The notes: generated from the letters alone by a model not told the origin. Shown: positions 1-8,856, counted from the stretch's first letter. The stretch: DNA of 43,152 bases from an uncultured Bacteroidota bacterium (GCA_903957365.1 CAJBPB010000191.1:1-43152); one strand, 5' to 3'. Translations and numbers: made by a program.

Positions 1-97
1 AGCGTGTCCCCCTCTCTCCGCAAAACGTTGTTAAGTTATTGAATGTCAACAATTTGATTTGTCCCTTTTTTTTGATTTCTGTGAAAAACAGGGACAA

Positions 98-208
98 ATG
101 AAAAGGATGAAAGAAAAAAAAATTTGGTTTCCCGAAATTTTACCGATTGATTTAGACCTTCGCAAAAAGTGGTTTGTGGAGTATTATTGCAAACTTCGGT
201 CAAACTGA
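98..208 (+). pseudogene. Truncated 36-aa ORF interrupted by an IS-like end
   Basis: A 36-codon reading frame starts at ATG 98 and stops at TGA 206-208. The stop lies inside the IS21-like terminal repeat that begins at 200. The peptide is basic and aromatic (it includes KKWFVEYY) and looks more protein-like than its surroundings. I read it as the 5' remnant of a gene cut by an insertion. I cannot name the family, and it could also be a chance frame. Confidence 0.25.
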
Positions 209-248
209 CCACCTTTTGCCGATTCAAATTGACCACCTTTCTGCCGAT
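200..248. repeat. Two tandem 24-25 bp repeats, likely IS21-family end remnant
   Basis: Two near-identical units lie head to tail at 200-223 and 224-248. Each carries TTGACCACCTTT (or CTGACCACCTTT) followed by TGCCGAT. Multiple short direct repeats containing a TTGACCACC-like core are typical of IS21-family ends in Bacteroidota. No istA or istB gene is in the window, so this would be a solo end or remnant. The IS21 assignment is from memory of the family. Confidence 0.4.
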
Positions 249-387
249 TGATAAATTTAATCATGGTATTGATTCTGCAAGATATGCTGTGCTTTCGAGG
301 GCTTTGAACCGGAAGAGGATGGTTAGGGTAGGGAGTGTGGGGAGGTGAAGGATTAACTTGGTTTCATGGATTGGCTCAACCAAACCC

Positions 388-506
388 AATTTCCATTTAA
401 AGTGCGGGGTAAGGATTTCGTTCAAGCGGGGCTTCACCCGATTGCTATCGGGAGGGTACCTGAAATTCGGGACAGGCTGTGCCGACCACATGAAGCCCAG
501 ATTATT
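388..506. repeat. Palindromic intergenic repeat, copy A (long form)
   Basis: This stretch matches 3638-3723 over most of its length. Both contain AATTTCCATTT, GGATTTCGTTCAA, CGGGGCTTCA and later TGTGCCGACCA with TGAAGCCC. GGGGCTTCA (428-436) and TGAAGCCC (491-498) form the arms of a hairpin. Copy A has about 33 extra bases between the arms, including a second hairpin CCCGAT-TGCT-ATCGGG at 437-452. I see no coding capacity; frames crossing it are low-complexity and differ between copies. Confidence 0.6.
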
Positions 507-540
507 GTCTACTGGCATTACTTAATGTAAAATTATGTTT

Positions 541-1038
541 TCAATATTCATCCTTCATCTTCTCAACCTTAATCATAACTTCTAAATTCAGTTTTTCTTT
601 GTAGTCAAGCATTTTTTTACGCAATTGAACATCTCCGACCGAAAGAACCTGCACAGCAAGCAAGCCTGCATTTTTTGCACCGTTCAACGCAACAGTTGCC
701 ACAGGCACTCCACTCGGCATCTGAAGAATTGACAAAACAGAATCCCACCCATCTAAGGAGTTTGAAGATTTAACTGGTACACCGATTACCGGCAACGGCG
801 AAATTGCCGAAACCATTCCCGGTAAATGTGCTGCTCCTCCTGCACCTGCAATAATTACCTGAATGCCTCTATTATGCGCATTCTCTGCAAAGTCGTATAA
901 TCTTTTTGGGGTTCGGTGTGCCGAAACAATAGTGATTTCATAGGGTACTTCGAATTCTTTTAAAATTTCTGCTGCCTGATTCATAATTGGCATGTCAGAA
1001 TCAGAGCCCATGATTATGCTTACAAGTGGATTTACCAT
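541..1038 (-). CDS. purE: N5-carboxyaminoimidazole ribonucleotide mutase PurE
   Basis: PurE (class I, 165 aa) moves the carboxyl group of N5-CAIR from the amino nitrogen to C4, giving CAIR in de novo purine synthesis in the cytoplasm. The sequence shows GSDSD (residues 11-15), SAHRTP (39-44), [10 protein letters not shown] (66-75) and the [10 protein letters not shown] segment near 107, which build the nucleotide site of the octameric enzyme. The length is normal for the family. The ATG at 1038 lies inside the purK stop region, so the genes overlap by 7 nt and are very likely translationally coupled. A PurE with a neighbouring PurK fits the bicarbonate-dependent bacterial route rather than the direct CO2 (class II) route. 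Confidence 0.96.
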   Translation of the reverse strand: MVNPLVSIIMGSDSDMPIMNQAAEILKEFEVPYEITIVSAHRTPKRLYDFAENAHNRGIQVIIAGAGGAAHLPGMVSAISPLPVIGVPVKSSNSLDGWDSVLSILQMPSGVPVATVALNGAKNAGLLAVQVLSVGDVQLRKKMLDYKEKLNLEVMIKVEKMKDEY

Positions 1039-2186
1039 GACTTTACTTTTAGTTTTTGCTTTACAATATCTGCTTTCTTTTTTGCTTCTTCGATTGAGGT
1101 GGCAAGAACTGTTACATGCCCCATTTTTCGATATGGTTTTGTTATTTTTTTTCCATACAAATGAATTTTCACGCCTTCAATACTCATGCAATCGGTTAAT
1201 CCTTCATATTTTACAGGCCCTTCATAATCAGGTTCTCCTAAAAGATTAATCATTACCGAAGGCATTTTCATTAGCGTGCTTCCAAGTGGAAAATTAAATA
1301 TAGCCCTTAATAATTGTTCGTATTGAGAAGTAATAACACTTTCAATGGTATGATGACCACTATTATGAGGTCGTGGGGCAATTTCATTTACCCAAACCTC
1401 TTTGTTTTTATCCACGAACATCTCTACAGCTAAAAGTCCGCAAAGGTTAAATGAAGCTATAAGCTGCATTGCAATTTCATTGGCTTGATGAAGTATTTTT
1501 TCATCTAACGAGGAAGGACAAATTAATTTCTCTACCATATTTGCTTCATTGAATTCCATCTCTGCCACAGGGAAACATTTTGTTTCTCCGTTGCGGTTTC
1601 GTGCAACGATAACTGAAATTTCTGTATGTATTTCAACCAGTTTTTCTATCAGAGAAGCTCCATCAAGTAAATTCTTTAAATCATTCTGCCTACGTATTAT
1701 TGCAACTCCTTTTCCATCATAACCGCCTTTTCTTAATTTCTGGACAAATGGAAATGGTATTGCGCCAGTTTCAGCAGCTTCAATTATTTCAGCTTTGTTT
1801 TTAAACAGGAAAAACTGGGGGGATGGAATATTGTTGTTTTTATAAAACTCTTTTTGCAATCCTTTATCCTGAATTATTGCCAAAGTATCCGTGTCAGGAA
1901 ATATTTTTTTTCCTTCGGCTTTTAACTTCTGCAACGCTTCAATGTTGACGTTCTCAATTTCAAATGTAATCATATCAACCATGCTTCCAAAACGTATCAC
2001 GGTATCATAATCAAGTTGATTTCCTTTCATAAAACCGGTACAGCAGGTTGAAGCGGGGCAATGGTCGTCAGTATCCAATATAAATGTTTTAACATCCCAA
2101 TTACTTGCAGCCAGAACAAGCATTTTGCCTAATTGGCCTCCGGCAATTATTCCAAGTTTGAAATCTGAAGTCACCAGTTGTTCCAT
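1032..2186 (-). CDS. purK: N5-carboxyaminoimidazole ribonucleotide synthase PurK
   Basis: PurK is an ATP-grasp ligase that joins bicarbonate to aminoimidazole ribonucleotide using ATP, giving N5-CAIR for PurE. The 384-aa protein has the N-terminal GGQLGKM (residues 16-22), the glycine-rich ATP-grasp loop GGYDGKG (154-160) and the metal/ATP segment [12 protein letters not shown] (267-278), as expected for PurK. It lies 30 bp downstream of the bicarbonate permease gene and overlaps purE by 7 nt, so the three form one apparent - strand operon. Its substrate, bicarbonate, is exactly what the upstream transporter family imports. Confidence 0.96.
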   Translation of the reverse strand: MEQLVTSDFKLGIIAGGQLGKMLVLAASNWDVKTFILDTDDHCPASTCCTGFMKGNQLDYDTVIRFGSMVDMITFEIENVNIEALQKLKAEGKKIFPDTDTLAIIQDKGLQKEFYKNNNIPSPQFFLFKNKAEIIEAAETGAIPFPFVQKLRKGGYDGKGVAIIRRQNDLKNLLDGASLIEKLVEIHTEISVIVARNRNGETKCFPVAEMEFNEANMVEKLICPSSLDEKILHQANEIAMQLIASFNLCGLLAVEMFVDKNKEVWVNEIAPRPHNSGHHTIESVITSQYEQLLRAIFNFPLGSTLMKMPSVMINLLGEPDYEGPVKYEGLTDCMSIEGVKIHLYGKKITKPYRKMGHVTVLATSIEEAKKKADIVKQKLKVKSW

Positions 2187-2216
2187 AATCCCTCAATTTG
2201 TGTTTTACTTATTTTG

Positions 2217-3179
2217 CTATATTAGATTGATTATTAAATAATACAAGGGCATTCCAATCGTAATGTTGAAAGGAAATGTAATACCCAAAGCCATTGGAAT
2301 ATACAATCCGGGGTCGGCTTTAGGTGCAGCTAATCGCATAGCAGCTGGTACTGCAATATAGGAGGCACTGGCAGCAAGGATAGCAAATATGAATCTGTTG
2401 CCAATATCGTGAATGAAGAGCCCGCTTAATGCCGCAACTATACAACCATTTACAAATGGAACGACTATTGCAAATGCTGTTGCAAACCAACCATATTTTC
2501 GAAAGGAAGAAAACCGTTTTGCAGTTACCATTCCCATTTCCAAAAGAAATATGGCAAGGAATCCTTTAAAAATATCAGTGGTAAATGGTTTTATTCCTTC
2601 GGCTTGTTTTGTGTCAGCAATAAGTCCTATAATTAAACTTCCAATAATCATTAAAACACTACCATTTGTAAATGAGTGTTTGAAGGTTTCGGTAAATTTT
2701 TCTTTACTTCGTGTAGATGCATCATATTTCATCATAAGAATTATACCTATAATAATTGCAGGTGATTCCATTAATGCCATCACCGCAACCATGTGACCGC
2801 CAAATATAATTTTCTGCGATTCGAGAAATGAAACTGCAGCCACAAAAGTTACAGCACTTACTGAACCATAAGCAGCAGCCACAGCACCCGCATCACTGAT
2901 ACTCATTTTGCGTTTAAGGATGAAAAAAGTGTATAGTGGAATTACTGAAGCAATTGAAACTCCAAATATCAACGAATAAATTATTTCTGGAGTAAAACCA
3001 CTGTGCGCTAATTCTTGTCCACCTTTAAAACCGATAGAGAAAAGCAAATACAGTGAAATAAATTTGCTTATTGATTCCGGAATTTCCAGGTCACTTTTAA
3101 CCAATACAGCAAAAGTTCCCAGGGCAAAGAATAATAATGTAGGATTTGTAAGGTTCGAAATAAGAATTTGAAAGTCCAT
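2217..3179 (-). CDS. sbtA: SbtA-like sodium-dependent bicarbonate permease
   Basis: This 320-aa, very hydrophobic protein with about ten predicted membrane helices looks like the SbtA family (Pfam Sbt_1), described in cyanobacteria as high-affinity sodium/bicarbonate symporters. Features include an N-terminal helix after NLTNPTLLFFALGT, a glycine-rich SIGFKGGQELAHSG segment near residue 50, and a second half related in layout to the first. It is somewhat shorter than cyanobacterial SbtA (about 370 aa), mainly in the central cytoplasmic loop. No PII-like sbtB gene is adjacent. It is the first gene of an apparent operon with purK and purE. Family is confident; bicarbonate as substrate is inferred from family and context. 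Confidence 0.82.
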   Translation of the reverse strand: MDFQILISNLTNPTLLFFALGTFAVLVKSDLEIPESISKFISLYLLFSIGFKGGQELAHSGFTPEIIYSLIFGVSIASVIPLYTFFILKRKMSISDAGAVAAAYGSVSAVTFVAAVSFLESQKIIFGGHMVAVMALMESPAIIIGIILMMKYDASTRSKEKFTETFKHSFTNGSVLMIIGSLIIGLIADTKQAEGIKPFTTDIFKGFLAIFLLEMGMVTAKRFSSFRKYGWFATAFAIVVPFVNGCIVAALSGLFIHDIGNRFIFAILAASASYIAVPAAMRLAAPKADPGLYIPMALGITFPFNITIGMPLYYLIINLI

Positions 3180-3734
3180 ATTAAAATTTTGATTAATTAT
3201 AATCTAGGTTAATATTAATTGTCGACTCATGCTTGAAGCCAACGGCTGACTCTATAACAAGTTTGGGGTTAAATTGTTGCTAAACTGTCTGCCAGCACAA
3301 ATGTATTGAAAGATATCAATTGTTTAAACGATACATGCTCGTCAACGAAAATCTGCCACGCATCACTTCGCCTGACCTGATTCAAAAAGCCATCGAAATC
3401 AGACATAAAAACGATTAATTATCAAAGTTATATCTGCTGTCAAATAGCGGACTGACAAGGTATTGCCATTAACGAAAAACAAAATCAAAATTCGTTCTGC
3501 AAGGTCCGTTTTGTTAGACAAATTGGCTGTTAATGAGAGACAAAACCTTAAAAACACAAAAAAACTACACAAAGTATCAAAGAACGTTTATCTGAATTGT
3601 TCATCAAACAAGCCTAATCACAACCAAAACACAAACCAATTTCCATTTGAAGTGCAGGGTACGGATTTCGTTCAAACGGGGCTTCATGCTGGGTTGTGCC
3701 GACCAGATGAAGCCCTAATTATTATGGATTGTTT
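3180..3734. other. Intergenic region with small ORF remnant and repeat copy B
   Basis: No convincing gene is present. A 27-codon frame at 3335-3418 (+) ends in PDLIQKAIEIRHKND and may be the tail of a lost gene. A - strand TACATTTG at 3305-3298 matches the Bacteroidota -7 box and could serve the sbtA-purK-purE operon with a leader of roughly 110 nt, but no clear -33 element accompanies it. A 104-codon frame from 3463 runs through repeat copy B and is judged spurious. Confidence 0.5.
3638..3723. repeat. Palindromic intergenic repeat, copy B (short form)
   Basis: This is the second, same-orientation copy of the element at 388-506. GGGGCTTCA (3678-3686) and TGAAGCCC (3708-3715) form the hairpin arms. 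It lacks the internal CCCGAT/ATCGGG stem of copy A. The two copies bracket the sbtA-purK-purE block about 3.2 kb apart. Confidence 0.6.
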
Positions 3735-4961
3735 TTATAATATGCTATATCCAAATACAAAAGATAATGTTTTATAATCAGATTGCCAATAATGATAGTC
3801 GCTTAACAATTCTTGTTTTGTTTGGTAAATTATTTCAAAAATATATTTCTTGTTGTACTTATATCCTATTCCAAAAGCAAAGTTATTTATTGGTTTTATT
3901 TTTAATGGTAGAGGTAAGACACTATCAGACCTTCGAAATCCAATTGATGAATTAAAGGTATAGTCGAATATTAACGAAGCATTAATAAATATTTTAGATG
4001 TTCCATTTAAATAGAAATAATGTCTTATACCCAAAGGGAATTCTAATGATTTAAAATTTACATTTGAAAAGATTATTCCATAAGCTAAATTGCTATTTTC
4101 AAGATTTTTTTCTGTTTTGAAATACTGATAATTTGTTTCGACTACTAAAGACCACGTATTTTTTCTAAATGGTAAAATATATTCAACTTCAACACCTAAA
4201 CTTAACGTTAGCTGATTTCCAAAATCAATCTTACTTGAATTTACATTAGAATTATGTATTAAGAGGTTGTTGCTATTTAATCCAGTTTTAATTGTTAGAT
4301 TAAACTGGTTCCGCTTCTTTCTTTTTTCATAATTTTCATAATTGTAATTACTACATTCGTTATATTTCTGAAAAAACTGTTCTAAACTATTTTTATTATA
4401 ATAAATATGCTCAAAATCATAATGTGTTATATTTTGACATTGTAGGTTGTTGTAAAGTTGTTGTCTGAAAAAATTGTTTTTTGCAATTTTATTATCTTCA
4501 GTCAAATAATATTTATAAACAAATTGATTAATTATTGAATCTGTTCCTTTATAGAAAAATCTTGTCAGATTACTTTCTTCATACGAATATAATGAGGCTT
4601 TACCTTCAATGAGTACCCTTAGAAATACTAGTTTTTCATTAAATAATGGGTTTTTATTGGTAGTAATTTCGCCTAAATCATCGCTAGAATTATCTAATTT
4701 TACTAAAGTTCGAACAAATTTAGAAGCATCATATATCCGAAATTCCTTAACATTATGAATATTTGCACTACTGATTTCTTCATTTACAGAAAGTTTATAT
4801 TCGAATTTTGTTGGATTGTATTTCCAATCAAGATTTTTTATCAAACAATCAATTCTTTTATTTGCTTCATTTATAAAATATCCCTTTTCAAAAATAATTT
4901 GTGAATAACAACTAAAATAGACATTAGAGGAGATCACAAGAAGTAGAAATAGTTTTTTCAT
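3735..4961 (-). CDS. Predicted outer-membrane beta-barrel protein
   Basis: A 408-aa protein with a Sec signal peptide (residues 1 to about 21, ending in CYSQ). Residues 22-165 form an N-terminal domain with Lys/Asp-rich beta-strand pattern. The C-terminal part from about 210 has alternating hydrophobic/aromatic strands (SLGVEVEYILPF, LVVETNYQYFKT, FPLGIRHYFYL, FAFGIGYKYNKKY, LSFVFGYSIL) and ends in an aromatic-hydrophobic strand typical of outer-membrane barrels (PorT/OmpA-type barrel class). It is more AT-rich than its neighbours and stands alone between noncoding regions, so recent acquisition is possible. Function unknown. Confidence 0.75.
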   Translation of the reverse strand: MKKLFLLLVISSNVYFSCYSQIIFEKGYFINEANKRIDCLIKNLDWKYNPTKFEYKLSVNEEISSANIHNVKEFRIYDASKFVRTLVKLDNSSDDLGEITTNKNPLFNEKLVFLRVLIEGKASLYSYEESNLTRFFYKGTDSIINQFVYKYYLTEDNKIAKNNFFRQQLYNNLQCQNITHYDFEHIYYNKNSLEQFFQKYNECSNYNYENYEKRKKRNQFNLTIKTGLNSNNLLIHNSNVNSSKIDFGNQLTLSLGVEVEYILPFRKNTWSLVVETNYQYFKTEKNLENSNLAYGIIFSNVNFKSLEFPLGIRHYFYLNGTSKIFINASLIFDYTFNSSIGFRRSDSVLPLPLKIKPINNFAFGIGYKYNKKYIFEIIYQTKQELLSDYHYWQSDYKTLSFVFGYSIL

Positions 4962-5530
4962 ATCATAAAATTGTGCAAATAATTAATTCATTAATATACC
5001 TTTTTCAAATTTGTTCAATCAATATCGTGTTTAAAATTTCCCATACCGAATGGCTAACTGCCATTATTGCGATTACTTCGTGTTTATATTGATATTCCAG
5101 AAATAAGCTAAACAACACCTAAATCTCTTAAATTCAATGGTTTTTTCCGTGTTTTAAAATGGAATTATTGTATTGATCCATGATTGAAGTCTTTATTCAG
5201 GCTTGTTTCGTTGTTTGAGTAAAACAAATGTAAATCAGTTCATTCATTTAACCTAATAAAAATTTCTTCGTTTTTTTATCTGAAAAGCTGGTTTGGGTGC
5301 TCTCTTTGGGTTGAAAAATTTTATTGATAAGAAACTGGTTCGTCCTGACAGAATAACTGAAAACAGTAAACTTACTGCTTCATTTTCAGTCGGTTGCTAC
5401 TTATAAAGATTGTTGACTTTGGTGTTAGAATCTCGGTTGTATTTAAATTCAGATGTGGCTTCTTTGAGAACAATAATTATCTTACCGCATTATCCTAGCT
5501 TTTATCTTTATTTTTGAGTTTTGATTCACC
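4962..5530. other. 569-bp intergenic region with no recognised feature
   Basis: I found no open frame of protein-like composition, no tRNA fold and no strong terminator. It separates the divergent outer-membrane protein gene and the OppC-like permease gene and presumably holds both promoters, but I could not place either with confidence. Confidence 0.4.
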
Positions 5531-6694
5531 ATGAAATTATCAGATTCTTCTTCACCACTGTCCATTGCTTTCAGGAAATTCATTGCCAATCCAATGGGTA
5601 TCACGGCGCTTGCTTTTGTCATTCTGGTAAGTTTGATCGCGTTGTTTGCCTATTGGATTGTCCCTGATCATACTCCTGATGGGAACCGGCAGATTTTGGA
5701 AATCTCAACAAGAAAACCTGGATTTTCGTGTAAGTTTCTGCTCGTTCCAAAAGACAACAGACAGGCCGGCAGAAGTATAATCCATCGGTTATCAGATGGG
5801 AATCCTGACGATTTAACGTATTATCCTATAACAAATTACAGGTTTTCAACTGATAGTATTTACATTACATTGTATGAATCCGAAGCTGAGATAAAACCCA
5901 TTGAGCAGGGTTTTACATTGTCCGAAGTTTTGTTTCATGAAACTGATCAGCATGCAACATTGTCATCTGTTGATCCGGAAACGGTTAAAAGTCGGATTGT
6001 TGAAAATCAAATCGTCACAAAATATTTTGTATTCGGTACTGATCAGTTTGGTCGTGATTTACTCAGCCGTTTGCTCATCGGCAGCCGCATCAGTCTGGCA
6101 GTCGGTTTTATCTCCGTATTCATCTCCTTATTGGTTGGTGTTTTATTGGGTAGCATGGCTGGCTACTTCAGAGGGCGGACCGATGATCTGATTGTCTGGT
6201 TTATCAATGTGGTTTGGTCTGTTCCTACCTTGCTGATGGTTATTGCCATCACTTTCGCTCTGGGAAAAGGATTCTGGCAGGTTTTTGTGGCTGTTGGACT
6301 TACCATGTGGGTCGAAGTGGCGCGTGTCGTCCGCGGTCAGATCATCAGTATTCGTGAAAAGGAATTTGTTGAAGCAGGCAAAGCATTGGGATATAGTGAT
6401 TTCAGAATTATTCTGCGGCACATTTTACCCAACGTAATGAGTTCGGTGATTGTAATATCTGCCGCGAACTTTGCTTCAGCGATCTTAATTGAGGCCGGAC
6501 TGAGTTTTCTCGGATTGGGTATTCAGCCTCCGACACCATCATGGGGCGGCATGTTAAAAGAGAATTACGCCTTTATTATCCTCGATGCCGCTTACCTGGC
6601 TTTGCTTCCAGGGATTGCAATCATGCTGCTGGTGCTGGCATTTATGCTCATTGGCAATGCCTTACGTGATGCTTTGGATGTGAAAATGACATGA
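5531..6694 (+). CDS. OppC/DppC-like ABC transporter permease with periplasmic insertion
   Basis: A 387-aa inner-membrane subunit of a peptide/nickel-type ABC importer. After one N-terminal helix (about residues 22-43) comes a soluble stretch of about 120 residues, then the canonical block GTDQFGRDLLSR (169-180) and the BPD_transp_1 core. The EAA coupling loop is visible as EAGKALG (281-287) through RHILPN, followed by LSFLGLGIQPPTPSWG. OppC proteins are usually about 300 aa, so the extra length lies in the soluble insertion after helix 1. No oppB, ATPase or binding-protein gene is adjacent, so partners must be elsewhere. It converges with the response-regulator gene, leaving 12 bp between them. 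Confidence 0.88.
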   Translation: MKLSDSSSPLSIAFRKFIANPMGITALAFVILVSLIALFAYWIVPDHTPDGNRQILEISTRKPGFSCKFLLVPKDNRQAGRSIIHRLSDGNPDDLTYYPITNYRFSTDSIYITLYESEAEIKPIEQGFTLSEVLFHETDQHATLSSVDPETVKSRIVENQIVTKYFVFGTDQFGRDLLSRLLIGSRISLAVGFISVFISLLVGVLLGSMAGYFRGRTDDLIVWFINVVWSVPTLLMVIAITFALGKGFWQVFVAVGLTMWVEVARVVRGQIISIREKEFVEAGKALGYSDFRIILRHILPNVMSSVIVISAANFASAILIEAGLSFLGLGIQPPTPSWGGMLKENYAFIILDAAYLALLPGIAIMLLVLAFMLIGNALRDALDVKMT

Positions 6695-6706
6695 AAACGT
6701 TTTTAT

Positions 6707-7870
6707 CTATTCATGCAGCGGTTTTGCATAAAGAAGCACGGCAGATTTGTCAATAGTGCTTCCTCCCAAAATTAATAACCGTTCAATAGCATTATGCAAT
6801 TCCCTTATGTTACCAGTCCATTTGTATTGCTGCAGTTCGAGCATAGCATCCTCAGTAAAAAATGGCATCGGTTTCCCCTGACGCTGACTTATCTGTTCAA
6901 CAAAATGCCTGACCAGTAAGGGAATATCATCAATACGTTCACGCAATGGAGCTACTTTTACGATAATTACACTGATACGGTGGTATAAATCTTCACGGAA
7001 ACGGCCATGTTCAATTTCTTCTTTCAGATTTTTATTGGTTGCAGCCAGAATCCGCACATCCACCGGAATTTCTTTTTCTCCGCCAACACGGGTTATTTTG
7101 TTCTCCTGTAAAGCCCGTAAAACCTTTGCTTGTGCCGACAAACTCATATCACCAATTTCATCCAGAAAGAGAGTGCCGCCATGGGCAAGTTCAAAATCGC
7201 CTTTGCGTTGTCTGATGGCTGAAGTGAAGGAGCCTTTCTCATGTCCAAAAAGTTGACTCTCAATTAATTCAGATGGAATGGCTGCGCAATTGACTTCGAT
7301 AAACGGAGCAAATGAACGTGAACTAAGTTCGTGTATCTGTCGGGCGACTAATTCCTTGCCGGTTCCGTTTTCTCCCATAATCAAAACCCTGGCAGTAGTG
7401 GGAGCCACTTTTTCGATGATCTGTTTAATTTCATTCATTATTACCGAATGACCAACCATTTCATACTGCTTGCTGACCACTTTCTTAAGCGCTTTGGTCT
7501 CGCTCATCAAAGTCGATTTATCCAATGCGTTTTTTAGGGTGATAAGCAACCTGTTCAGATCGGGCGGTTTGGAAATATAATCATAAGCGCCTTTTTTTAT
7601 AGCTTCCACAGCTGTTTCAATGGTGCCATGTCCCGAAATCATAATCACCGGTGTATCAGAATATTGTTTGATTGCCTGCATGGTCTCAATGCCGTCCATC
7701 TGGGGCATTTTGATATCACATAATATCACATCATATTCGTGTTCCTGCACCAAAACCAGAGCATCCATGCCGGTAGCAGCATCATCAACCGTATATTTTT
7801 CATACTCCAGAATCTCGCGTAAGGTGCGGCGAATACTGTTTTCGTCATCGATGATCAGGACTTTTGCCAT
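6707..7870 (-). CDS. Sigma-54-type AAA+ response regulator lacking DNA-binding domain
   Basis: A 387-aa NtrC-class protein. The receiver domain (about 1-120) has the acidic pocket D8/D9, phospho-acceptor D52 in CDIKMP and K101 in SKPPDL. The AAA+ domain follows with Walker A GENGTGKE (166-173) and Walker B TLFLDEIG (233-240). The sigma-54-contacting loop, GAFTGA in the classic family, reads GSFTSA (213-218). The chain ends soon after the AAA+ C-terminal subdomain (WTGNIRELHNAIERL), so the Fis-type helix-turn-helix of NtrC (about 60-80 more residues) is absent. No histidine kinase gene is adjacent. It may act from solution on sigma-54 or use a variant contact; the target is unknown. Confidence 0.92.
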   Translation of the reverse strand: MAKVLIIDDENSIRRTLREILEYEKYTVDDAATGMDALVLVQEHEYDVILCDIKMPQMDGIETMQAIKQYSDTPVIMISGHGTIETAVEAIKKGAYDYISKPPDLNRLLITLKNALDKSTLMSETKALKKVVSKQYEMVGHSVIMNEIKQIIEKVAPTTARVLIMGENGTGKELVARQIHELSSRSFAPFIEVNCAAIPSELIESQLFGHEKGSFTSAIRQRKGDFELAHGGTLFLDEIGDMSLSAQAKVLRALQENKITRVGGEKEIPVDVRILAATNKNLKEEIEHGRFREDLYHRISVIIVKVAPLRERIDDIPLLVRHFVEQISQRQGKPMPFFTEDAMLELQQYKWTGNIRELHNAIERLLILGGSTIDKSAVLLYAKPLHE

Positions 7871-8349
7871 ATTAATTTTTCTGTAAAATTACGGATATTC
7901 GGTTCAATAATGGGCTTAAGTATAGCTGAATTGGTAGGCACTCATTCTCAGCGGTCTTGATTGTTATTTATTTATGTTTCGCTTTTGTAAGAAATGCGGG
8001 TAGATATTTGATTCATAGCGATATATAAATAATATTTAGTCCTTTGTGTAATTTTGTGTATTCTTAGTGCCTTTTATGGTATAGCTAAAATTTGTTGCAC
8101 AAAGTGTGACAAAGAAGAAACAGAGATTCACAAAGTGATTTTAAAAAAAATAGAATTTGTAACATATTATATATCAGTACATTTAGTTTTTTTAAATAAT
8201 TACAATACATTGCATTTGACCTATTTAGCCCTTAGAGCGAAACATGAGTTATTTTCTTTGAACCTTTAATTTATGTAATGAACCGTTTTCTTTTTTTTTA
8301 AGATTTAGCTCAATTCAGAATCCTTACTTTTGCGGCAAAGAACAATGAA
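7871..8349. other. 479-bp intergenic region with low-complexity TTTGTGTA-type repeat
   Basis: Around 8039-8090 the sequence runs CCTTTGTGTAATTTTGTGTA and then TTCTTAGTGCC, a degenerate member of the CTCTGTGT-type intergenic family also present at 21383 and 21623. A 71-codon frame at 8054-8269 has implausible composition and is not called. The lipoprotein promoter box lies at the right end. Confidence 0.4.
8325..8332 (+). promoter_or_regulatory. Candidate -7 box (TACTTTTG) for the 8350 lipoprotein gene
   Basis: TACTTTTG matches the Bacteroidota TAnnTTTG element. Transcription would start near 8339, about 10 nt before the ATG at 8350. The -33 region is only T-rich, with no clear TTTG. Confidence 0.4.
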
Positions 8350-8781
8350 ATGAAAAACATCTTCGTCACCGTAGTTTTAATGTCAGCTATCGTTTTTGGC
8401 TCATGTCAGTCAACAAAACAGGCACAAACCAATGTGATTAATTCGATTATCGAAGACCATTCAACGTCGGTGTATGACTTTCCAAAAGGTACTTATTATG
8501 CCTACCGGTTTAAAGACGATATGGCACAGGATTTTGATGTTTTGACTTTGATCAATGAATTAACCAAACAAAAGATACTGGTTACCGATTTGTGGTACAA
8601 GAATGGAAGTAATTCCTGTGTGCCTCCCGGAAGTGAAATGGCGATGCAGGTAATCGTTGAGCCAGTGTTGTTTATCCGCCTGGAGAAACCTGATGCTGAG
8701 GTGCTGAAATTTGGATTTGGTCTGTCGTACCAACCCGATATGGCTGATTGCGCATACAGGGTGAAGCGGTACAGGTTTTAA
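8350..8781 (+). CDS. Small predicted lipoprotein of unknown function
   Basis: A 143-aa protein with a lipoprotein signal peptide: a charged start, a hydrophobic core and a lipobox FGSC with Cys19 as the probable lipidation site. The mature part is soluble and has two Cys residues (in NSCVPPGSE and ADCAYRV) that could form a disulfide in the periplasm. I do not recognise the family. The lipidation signal (Cys followed by QST) fits inner- or outer-membrane anchoring facing the periplasm. The gene precedes the POT transporter by 75 bp on the same strand, so co-transcription is possible. Confidence 0.75.
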   Translation: MKNIFVTVVLMSAIVFGSCQSTKQAQTNVINSIIEDHSTSVYDFPKGTYYAYRFKDDMAQDFDVLTLINELTKQKILVTDLWYKNGSNSCVPPGSEMAMQVIVEPVLFIRLEKPDAEVLKFGFGLSYQPDMADCAYRVKRYRF

Positions 8782-8856
8782 TTTTGACGGTTTCTTATTT
8801 GAAATCCGTCTGATTTCTTTAATTTGCAGCTTGATTACGAATTTAACTTCCTTTCA

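Noticed and set aside
36-236. 66-codon frame on the - strand near the left edge
   Set aside because: Low-complexity Phe/Ser-rich translation from a poly-T region and overlap with IS-like end repeats.
261-518. 85-codon frame on the - strand over repeat copy A
   Set aside because: It runs through the palindromic repeat; the related copy B does not keep the frame, and composition is not protein-like.
3463-3777. 104-codon frame on the + strand
   Set aside because: It crosses repeat copy B and the 3' end of the outer-membrane protein gene; no domain or start signal.
8054-8269. 71-codon frame on the + strand
   Set aside because: It begins within a degenerate intergenic repeat and has no plausible composition or ribosome-binding site.
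7871-8349. Sigma-54 promoter (TGGCAC/TTGC) near the response regulator
   Set aside because: Only partial matches such as GGTAGGCAC are present without a TTGC at the right distance.
8824-8856. Upstream TTG start for the POT transporter
   Set aside because: It adds an uncharacteristic 11-residue leader; ATG 8857 fits the family.
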